A stretch of DNA of 64,000 nucleotides, taken from assembly GCF_010183535.1 (NCBI RefSeq), contig NW_026526032.1, positions 1 to 64,000 of the forward strand, read 5' to 3'. Of this stretch, positions 56,608 to 64,000 are shown piece by piece; position 1 is the first letter of the stretch; each line of letters starts with the position of its first letter. The translations under genes and the position numbers were made by a program. Below the pieces are notes generated by a model, which saw only the letters and a program-made list of their open reading frames with translations, ran no database searches and was not told the DNA's origin. The DNA is from Caenorhabditis remanei (taxonomy: Eukaryota; Nematoda; Chromadorea; Rhabditida; Rhabditidae).

Positions 56608-57397
56608 CGTCCTTTGGTGGAGGAGAAGGGAATTATAAAACTATTTATTTACATGGTGAGAATCAACAACTAAGAGTTCTCTACGTCTTATATAGGCAGA
56701 TCTTCTTGCCACGTGTGACCTCGGGGTTGGACGTTCACTAGGCTAGGCCATGCTAGTTCACGCCACAACACCTCCCTTTCTTCAACGAAAGTTCGTTTGT
56801 CTACTGTCTTGAATTTTCGGTTCTTCCACGACAGCCGCTGGCTAGACTCCACAGCATTTTTCTTTTGGACCCATGTCCGCATCATTGCTTTGATCTTCTG
56901 ATCTTCAGCCAACGATCTTCAGCAGATGTCATTTCAATATGCATCTCACAGCTTCCACACGAAATCTACCAGTCGAAATCGTTGAACACGAGTACCTCAA
57001 TCCCTCTTCACTCGGTGCTGCTGCTGGTTCTTCAACGGTGTCTTCCTTCCGGGTGATCCCATGATCTCGAGCTCGTCACTCTCCAACCCTTCTTCCCGCT
57101 GGTTTGTTGTCGATGTTGTCCACCGGGATCTCTTTTCTTCGGCCTTCTCCGTGCGCACCAGTCAACGGTCCCGTCCGGCATGCGCGTCCCCGGAGCGTCG
57201 GTTCGTTGATCTCATCCTGATCGCCAATTTGTTATGTCTTTTGGTGGAGGAGAAGGGAATTATAAAACCATTTATTTACATGGTGAGAATCAACAACTAA
57301 GAGTTCTCTACGTCTTATATAGGCAGATCTTCTTGCCACGTGTGACCTCGGGGTTGGACGTTCACTAGGCTAGGCCATGCTAGTTCACGCCACAACA
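56608..57397 (-). mobile_element. Short non-autonomous LTR element (TRIM-like), 790 bp
   Basis: Two 163-bp direct repeats (56608-56770 and 57235-57397) differ at about three positions. On the - strand each begins TGTTGTGGCGTGAACTAGCA and ends CACCAAAAGACA, with a TATA-like CTATATAAGAC and an AATAAATGG inside. Next to the upstream LTR is TAACAAATTGGCGATCAGG, a plausible primer-binding site, and next to the downstream one GAAGAAAGGGAGG, a polypurine tract. The 464-bp interior has only short frames. The flanks show no 5-bp duplication. Confidence 0.8.
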
Positions 57398-58189
57398 CAC
57401 ATCACTAGCATGCGTTGACTATGCTGATTATGGGTCTGGTGGCAAAATGTCTGGTGGAGAAATGCCGTGTTTTTTTAACTGAAAATAAGCAAAAATGACA
57501 TCTTTTGGTCAGTTCTACATAAGCCTCTCGAAATGAATTCAAAAAACTTATTATGTTTCAGCAATTGTGGCTCAAATCCTGGTTCCTTAATTGGAGCTTG
57601 AGTACAAAAAACAATATTAATAACTAAAACCAAGGAACACTTTAACTCAAATTATTAATTATTTCAAACAATTCTCTTCTGCTGAGTTATTGTGTGTTCT
57701 TTTACAATCTGTTTCCCAATTTGGCCCCCTTTTCATGAATGTCGACTGTTATGGGTGTAATAATAAAAACTTTGTCAATTACAAAAATGATCTACAAAAA
57801 ATTTAGCACATTTTTGTAGTAGAATACTACTTTTTTTTAGCTCCGCCGCCGTTTGAAATACGCTTGATCTTTAGATTGAAAGGTGAGAAAGCGTGCAAAG
57901 AAAACTGTGACTCGTTTTTTCGCGTCTATTCCGTCTTCTCTCCCTCTCCCTGCCTGCAAACTTAAATTTCAAAGCCGCATATCTCAAAAATAGGTGGAAT
58001 TTCAAAAATGTTGTCAACACACTTTTTGTTGGCCACTTCTCGGAAAATGTTCGAAAAATAATGAATTTTTTTCAGTACTAAATGTCCGGTCCGGAGAAAT
58101 TCTAATTTCTGATTCTTAAATTAAAACCAAAGTATTAAAAACAATAACAAAAACCCAAGGATATTTCAGAATTCTGCGTGTTTCCTTCA
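57398..58189. repeat. Repeats upstream of module 4
   Basis: 57700-57990 carries TTCATGAATGTCGACTG, GAGAAAGCGTGCAAAGAAAA and ACGCATATCTC-like motifs also present at 9340-9690 and 61395-61830. No gene seen. Confidence 0.45.
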
Positions 58190-58740
58190 TTTTCACAACC
58201 TGTTTCATGATTTCGCCCCCTTTTTATGAATGTCATCAAATGACGACCAAATGACCTTCTTCACGTGCCTCTATCTGTACCGTGCAAAAAAAACAGTGAG
58301 ACGCAGAGAACACGCGTCGGAAAGAATGTGTGTGTGTGTGTGTATATTCAATCTGTTTCACGATCTGCCCTCCTTTTCTGAAATATCGACTGCCAACAAC
58401 ACAACTGACCTTCTTCACGGGTCTCTATCTTCGCCGTGCGGAAAAAACAGTGAGACGCAGAAAACACGGAAAGAGTGCGTGTGATTGGAGAGAGCGTTAG
58501 AGAAGCAGAAAAACGCCTTTCCTCCTCGATCGCTTTCTTTCCTCTCCATTTCATATACAATGTTACGATGACTTTCTTCCGGTTGAATGGTCTATTTTTT
58601 GTAATTGATTTTTATTGAATTCTAATTATTTTCTATTATTTTGCTTGTTTGCTGGTGTCGTCAGCTGAATAAGGTGAGTAGTTCTGTATTTCATAACATA
58701 CACGACAGCACGAAAATCAATATTTGGAATAACGTTTATG
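58190..58740 (+). promoter_or_regulatory. Promoter/first-exon module 4
   Basis: ATGAATGTCATCAAATGACG and TGACCTTCTTCACGTGCCTC occur twice (58215 and 58390), then GGAGAGAGCGTTAGAGAAGC, CCTCGATCGCTTTCTTTCCT, TTGATTTTTATTGAATTCTA and the exon end GCTGAATAAG with donor GTGAGTAGTTCTG (about 58673). The gene at 59717 lies about 1 kb downstream on the same strand. Confidence 0.55.
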
Positions 58741-59129
58741 TAGAATTTTAGTATAAAATTGAACATCGATTAGGAAATTTTGGAAAAAGTTTTTTGACGA
58801 ATTTCGGTTCGGCCCGGATTTAAGAAAAAGTATTCATTTTTTGACCAAATGTTCCGAATTAAAAAGCATTTTATATTAAAAAAAACCCTATATTTTAAAA
58901 CAATATCTAGCTTTTGTTTGAATTCTGAAGTATAGTCAAATCTGCGACGTTTTTTTCAAAAAATTCGAAAAATTTCAAAATTTCGTTAATTTTTTTTTTT
59001 TGAATTTCAAACACCCGGGCCAAGTTAAATGTCAATTTTGGTCATGTCCGGTAGAGACAAGTTTGGTTTATACGCCAAAAAGTTAGCAGCTTTTTTTCCA
59101 AATAAGACTTTTTGTACGTGCACTCCACA

Positions 59130-59580
59130 GTTGTCGGGAATCCGTATTTCGAAATTCCGGAATTCCTATGTTTTCTCGACGTTCCAGTTCCGGTTCCGGA
59201 TTCCGGAAAAAGTGAATTTTCATCCCGGTTCCGGATTCCGGATTCCGGTTTATTTGAGTTTCCTATTTCCGGAATCGGGAAGTTGAATTTTTAAAATTGT
59301 TCGAGTTGAAAAGATGACTATTGTACTTCGTTTTCAGTTTTGATATTTAAAAGAAATTTTAAAGTTTATTTATCATTAAAAACGCTCGAAAAAAGGACTT
59401 GGTCTAGCAAATTCATTAAATCATTCCGAATACCGGATTCCGAAATTCTGGTATTCCGGCTTTTTTTGTCATTCCGGATCCGGTTCCGGATTCCGTATTC
59501 CGGAAAATGGAAAATCTCATTTCGATCCCGGATTCCGGATTCCGGATTCCAAAAATCGAAAAAATCTCATTCCGTACAAC
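59130..59580. repeat. GGAATCCGG/ATTCCGGATTCCGG simple-repeat element
   Basis: Overlapping TTCCGGATTCCGG motifs with an AT-rich middle. Same family as the first 60 bases of the window. It forms long meaningless Ser/Arg/Phe-rich frames. Confidence 0.7.
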
Positions 59581-59716
59581 TATGGTACACTCCTAAGCAA
59601 GTAACGTGTGAACAAAGCAATTTCTTTCTCAAATTTTCCATTTCCGTACAAAGAAGACGGATATTGAGCTGTCTACCTAATCATCCCTCTGATTCCGTCA
59701 CCTTCCATATTTTCAG

Positions 59717-61291
59717 CTATCCACGACTCCCTTGTTCGGAACAAACTGTGGAAACTGCAAGGATTACAGTAAGTCGCTCTTCAACTCAGATCGGTCTATA
59801 ACGTCATTAATTTCAGTTGAACAGTATTACCACGAATTGGATGCCATAGTGGGCGGAGCAATGACCAACTTTCGAAGCTTGATAAGATTGGAATGTGAGT
59901 TTCGTAAATATCGACATTACACTATTTTCATACTGATAATGTTTCAGATGCAGGAATGTGCAATTGGGATAAAAATGAAGAGGAGCAAATGGATCACGTG
60001 AGTGAGTTACTTGACTTTAATGCATTTCAAATAAATCAATCACTTTTAGAGGAACTCTGCCAGGAAGCACAGCAGCATATTGCCGCGAAGAAGGATAAAT
60101 TGGTCACCAAGCTGCGAGAACAGAAAAATCCTAGAAAAAGAAAGGTGAGAAATTTGCTAAACTAAAACGTCTCTAATAGTCAGAAATTCTGTTTTAGAAA
60201 GAGAGATTTTGGAGCAGGAAAAGACATGGATGGATCAATATTTGGAAGCAACGGTTGGTGATTTGGACGTTAAAAAAAGGTATTTGAAGCTGACGAAAAA
60301 CTAAATATCGAACTCATTAATGTTTTCAGATGAATCCTTCCAAACTCTGGTGAGACAGTTGAGAGCTGAAAACGAGAAGCTGAAAGATGAGTTGGCACAT
60401 AAAAGTGAGTTTTGTTTTAATGTTAGTTTAATATGGAAATAAATAGTGTTACAGACAGAATAAAAAGTGGACACGGATTCGAGAAAGGCGTTCAGGAAGA
60501 TCCAAAAGAGAACGTCGAGGAAATGAGTCGAGAGAAGTGCAACGATGCGTACAAAGCCAGTAAGTCTTGATTTGTGTAGAGACGATTAATCTTGATAGAA
60601 AAACACTAAAGACACTCCGAACTCACGTTAAAAATAGCAGCATACTAGAAAAACTTTACCAAAGTGGAATTATAGAACTTTTAAAAAAATTCTAGATGTA
60701 CTAAAATGAACTCGCCGAAATGTATACATTACAATGTGACAATGTCATATCTGACCTCAATAACAGTGTTGTTGGGAATTCCGACTTCCGACTTCCGGAT
60801 AAGGAATTTTACTTCCGACTTGCGTCATTCTATAACGGTGGAATTTTGGAAAAGTAAATTTCGCAGAAATGCATGGAAAATGGTCTAAAAGGACAGAAAA
60901 AAAAAATATTCTTCAGCCAAAAACTGATTTTCCACTGATTTTCGGCAATTTTATGATTTTTCTTTTTTTTGAATATTAGTGAAAAAATCTAATTCCGACT
61001 TCCGATTTCCAACTTCCAACTTCCGGATAAGAAAATTTTCACTTCCCAACATCTCTGCACAATACCCTCTTATGTTAATAGTTTTAAGTATGGAAAACTT
61101 TGTTTATTCCAACACATTCGAAAAATGTTGTCACTCATAAGCGCAAAGAGAAAACAAACTAGTTTTTTTTCCGCTGGTTGATTTCGAATTCTAATGAAAT
61201 ACATAGAACAAAACAGATTATACGAATTTTCTCACTTAAACTATAAAATATTTTTTCAGATCGCGGGGCAATTCTACACATGATCTCCTAA
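59717..61291 (+). CDS. Unrecognised coiled-coil protein gene with seven exons
   Basis: Phase-consistent exons 59717-59768, 59817-59894, 59948-60144, 60198-60279, 60330-60404, 60455-60559 and 61260-61291 (TAA). The N-terminus of the visible part has FGTNCGNCKDYIEQYYHELD with a Cys-X2-Cys; then MCNWDKNEEEQMDHVSELLD, an amphipathic EELCQEAQQHIAAKKDKLVT and a basic NPRKRKKERFW. Exon 5 is a strong coiled coil (LVRQLRAENEKLKDELAHK); the tail is charged and ends LHMIS. No family recognised; a nuclear DNA- or RNA-associated protein is a guess. The first exon starts at an acceptor without an in-frame ATG, so the start is upstream, possibly via module 4. The 700-bp last intron holds a CTTCCG element. 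Confidence 0.6.
60771..61065. repeat. ACTTCCGACTTCCGG interspersed element in the last intron
   Basis: ATTCCGACTTCCGACTTCCG at the left end and CTTCCGATTTCCAACTTCCA at the right, with the AATTTT...AATTTTGG centre. Third member of the family at 3238 and 22720. Confidence 0.65.
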
Positions 61292-62285
61292 TTGTATATT
61301 TTATTTTTGTTTTAACTATCATAAAAAAATTTAAATAATTTTATTTCATGTGTTTTTTTTATTTGTATGGTTAAAAAAATGTTCAAAAAGGAAGTAGGAC
61401 GCGCGTCAAAAATGGGAGGGTAAGAGAGCGTGCGAAAAGAGAAAGGTATCTCATTTCTCTGCGTCTCTCCTTTTTTACCGTCTCGCTGTCTGTACACTAC
61501 CATCATTAAAGGCGCATATCTCAGAAGTGGGTAGAGCTATAAAATTGTTGTCAACTACAAAAATAATCAACATAAAATTTGACACATTTTTGAAGTTGAA
61601 CACTTTTTGATATCTCCGCCCACTATCAAGATACGCGGGTTCAAATATCGGATTATGAGAGAGCGAGTAAAAAGAAAAAAGATTGGAGGGTGAGAGAGCG
61701 TGCTAAATGAAGAGAGGGTCTCGTTTCTCTGCGTCTCTCCCTCTTGCTGCCTCCAAACTTCCATCTTTAAAGGCGCATATCTCGATAATGGGTGAATTTT
61801 TAGAAATGTCGTTAACAACAAAAATAATTACCCAAAAATGACGCTTATTTTTGTAGTTGATCACTTTTTGATAGCTCGCCACTTTTGAGATACGCGTGTT
61901 CGAGTGTTGAAACGTCTGATTTTACCTATAATAACCAATTTTATAAAGTTTTTGTTTCGAAAAAATCGGAAAATTTTTGAAAAAAAGCTTTTTTTTTCAG
62001 TACTGAACTTCTGGGTCGGAGAAATTCTAACTTCTGATTTTAGAATTGAAACCAATCTATCAAAAACAGTAACAAAATCACAAAATGTCAATATGAAGCA
62101 ACTGCGCTCCAAAAAAAGTAGAGTTAAATTATCGCGATATTCAAAAAATGTACCTTTTTAAAAAAATGTTGTATATAAAAATTTCTATTTTTGTCTTTTT
62201 TGCTGAATTCGATATTTTTTGTGCGAAGTTTTTTCGAAAATAGCGAGAAAAATGGGAGAAAAGTCAGCTTCATTCAAAAAATTTC
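61292..62285. repeat. Two direct copies of a GAGAGAGCGTGC block
   Basis: 61395-61560 and 61640-61830 share GGAGGGTRAGAGAGCGTGC, TCTCATTTCTCTGCGTCTCT and AAAGGCGCATATCTC. Related to 9340-9690. No gene recognised between 61292 and 62285. Confidence 0.5.
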
Positions 62286-62871
62286 GGCTCTATAGGCAAA
62301 GAATGGTCCCAACCGCAAAGAACGGTCCCAAAAAATAAAAGAATGGTCCCAAGGAATTACATGGTCCCTACCGCAAAGTATGGTCCCAACCGCAAAGAAT
62401 GGTCCCAAAATTTTGGGTGACACGAGTTTCAGAATTGAATGGTCCCTACCGCAAAGAATGGTCCCTACCGCAAAGAATGGTCCCTCGAAATTGATACGAA
62501 AAACTTTTCACCATTCTCTTAGGCTTAGGTTTCTTAGAAATTGGGAAAAAATTGACAAATACGATTAATAACCGATGTTGTCAATTTTTTCACCAATTTC
62601 TAAGAAACCTAAGCCTAAGAGAATGGTGAAAAGCTGTTCGTATCAATTTCGAGGGACCATTCTTTGCGGTAGGGACCATTCAATTCTGAAACTCGTGTCA
62701 CCCAAAATTTTGGGACCATTCTTTGCGGTTGGGACCATTCTTAGCGGTTGGGACCATGTAATTCGGAAATTTGGGTCACCCAAAATTTTGGGACCATTCT
62801 TTGCGGTTGGGACCATTCTTTGCGGTTGGGACCGTTCTTTGCGGTTGGGACCATTCTTTGCCTATAGAGCC
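62286..62871. mobile_element. Merlin-type non-autonomous foldback element
   Basis: 586 bp. Starts GGCTCTATAGGCAAAGAATG and ends with the inverse; 8-bp duplication AAAATTTC at 62278-62285 and 62872-62879. The arms consist of 19-bp tandem units (AAAGAATGGTCCCAACCGC and variants) plus a palindromic core (CTTAGGCTTAGGTTTCTTAG and its inverse). No coding capacity. Confidence 0.88.
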
Positions 62872-63064
62872 AAAATTTCACTCCCTATTGTTCGTCTTAC
62901 TGTGTCCACGTTATAAGTCCCGCATGCGGGTCGCATTATGCTGAGCGGCGACTCAATTGGCAATTTGCCAAGTCGTGTGCAAACGCGCTTTACTGAGCTT
63001 CCGGTTTCGCGGGAAAATTATTTGAATTCATATGGACAAAATTTGACCCTGTGAAAAGTAAACA

Positions 63065-63480
63065 AAGTCCTGCTGGATCATTGTGTGCCCTTCTATTTCT
63101 CTATCTGTGTCACAATCTGGTCCTGTTTTTATGAATGTCATCAAATGACTGCCATTAACACAACTGACCTTCTTCACGGGCCTCTCTTCCACCCGAATGG
63201 AAGAGAACTAGCGTCTGATCAAATACGGAAAGTGTGTGTGTATTGTAGAGAGCGTTAGAGAAGCAGAGAAACGCCTTCCCTCCTCGATCGCTCTCTTTCC
63301 CCTTCATTTCTTATCCACTATCGACGTGTTTCTGGTTACATGTCTTCACTGATTTTTAATGAATTCTAATTATTTTCTGTTATTCTGCTTGTCTGTTGGC
63401 ATCCTGGTCTAAAAAGGTGAGTAGCTCGATATTTCATAATATTCAACATAACATCACGATAATCAATAAGTGGAATAGCG
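63065..63480 (+). promoter_or_regulatory. Promoter/first-exon module 5
   Basis: ATGAATGTCATCAAATGACT, TGACCTTCTTCACGGGCCTC, GAGAGCGTTAGAGAAGCAGA, CCCTCCTCGATCGCTCTCTT, then TGAATTCTAATTATTTTCTG and an exon end TAAAAAG with donor GTGAGTAGCTCGATATTTCA (about 63416). Its gene would lie beyond the window. Confidence 0.55.
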
Positions 63481-63723
63481 TTTTGAGTACATAGAAACTA
63501 GAGGAATTTTTTTGGAAGTTTTACATCAATCATGAAATTTTGTTCACTTTTGCTATGACAGTCTGTTGAAAAAGTTTAACCAGATTTTGATCAAATTTTG
63601 AAGTGTAGTCAAATAGTAGACATTTTTTATGAATTCAAAAATTTAGTTCCAAACTTTTTAAAATTTCAATCCGAGAGAGGTTTCGATTTTGTCCACGCTT
63701 GACCCATGACATGTTTGGTTTAT

Positions 63724-64000
63724 ACAGTACAGCGCATTAAGATATTCAATTCCACCATTTTTAGTAGAAAATTACCGATTTTGAGAGGGTGTTAGGGTAT
63801 CATTGATTGTTCCACAAAGTAAATTATGAAGAAACCATACAAAACATAAGTGGTGCTTTATTTTTGTAGTTGACAACTTTTTTATACGAGCACTACCTAG
63901 CAAGTTACGTATAGACAAAGTTATTCTTGAGTAATTTTCGAGCTGTCCCTTTCAAATGACCATAACTCTCTAAAAAGTGTCCGTGCAAAAAAGTTGTCAA
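63724..64000. mobile_element. Foldback MITE of the 1408 family, cut by the window end
   Basis: ACAGTACAGCGCATTAAGAT at the left, then GAGAGGGTGTTAGGGTATCA, TTTGTAGTTGACAACTTTTT and AGTTACGTATAGACAAAGTT, running off the window at GTTGTCAA. The preceding TA suits a Tc1/mariner-type end. Confidence 0.55.

Noticed and set aside
59340..59801. A 153-residue + strand frame
   Set aside because: It is a translation of ATTCCGGATTCCGG repeats giving Phe/Arg/Ser-rich sequence, with no splice or codon support.
61861..62161. Frames of about 85 residues on both strands
   Set aside because: AT-rich Lys/Phe sequence, mutually overlapping, no splice sites or start support.

Overview
The window looks like an autosomal-arm type region of a Caenorhabditis-like nematode. 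It is AT-rich, genes have short introns ending in a TTTTCAG-type acceptor, and an F-box/FBA_2 gene, mariner/Tc1, Merlin, hAT and CR1-like elements and many small foldback repeats are present. Gene density is low; most of the 64 kb is mobile or tandem repeat.

Layout. 0-6 kb: the 3' part of a JmjC histone demethylase gene of the KDM7/KDM2 type on the + strand, with a Tc1/mariner-type MITE and a CTTCC-rich element in its introns; its reading frame is interrupted at two places. 7-15 kb: three small unrecognised genes on the - strand. Each lies downstream of a similar 300-450 bp promoter/first-exon module (8.8-9.2, 11.0-11.5 and 14.7-15.0 kb) and two contain a hAT-type MITE with GGCCCGG termini. 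15.0-20.9 kb: a 5.9-kb terminal-inverted-repeat transposon with TCTAGCTAGA subterminal arrays and a transposase-like gene, itself carrying a nearly intact CR1/Jockey-like LINE (ORF1 and ORF2). It is inserted inside the third promoter module. 21-25 kb: degenerate repeats and a repetitive coding-like stretch with strong hairpins. 25.2-26.5 kb: mariner-like element. 26.7-27.8 kb: an F-box/FBA_2 gene (-) with one frameshift. 29.4 kb: a small acidic secreted-protein gene. 30.7-35.1 kb: a Merlin-type transposon with an 8-bp target duplication, built as an inverted repeat holding two mariner copies. 35.2-35.6 kb: an F-box pseudogene that has lost its ATG.

35.8-56.1 kb: a 20-kb inverted-repeat-bounded structure. 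Its left arm contains about 85 tandem copies of a 180-bp satellite, its centre is a 1-kb palindrome, and its right arm has four diverged, opposite-strand copies of the same unit. 56.6-57.4 kb: an 790-bp LTR element with 163-bp LTRs (TRIM-like). 58-61.3 kb: another promoter module followed by a seven-exon coiled-coil gene (+). 62.3-62.9 kb: a second Merlin-type (non-autonomous) element with the same GGCTCT terminus and 8-bp duplication. 63.1-63.5 kb: a fifth promoter module whose gene lies beyond the window.

How the parts relate: the host genes here (demethylase, F-box substrate adaptors, small nuclear/coiled-coil proteins) do not form one pathway. The unifying themes are a repeated promoter/first-exon cassette that sits in front of several small genes, and repeated growth of inverted-repeat transposons whose terminal regions consist of tandem repeats.
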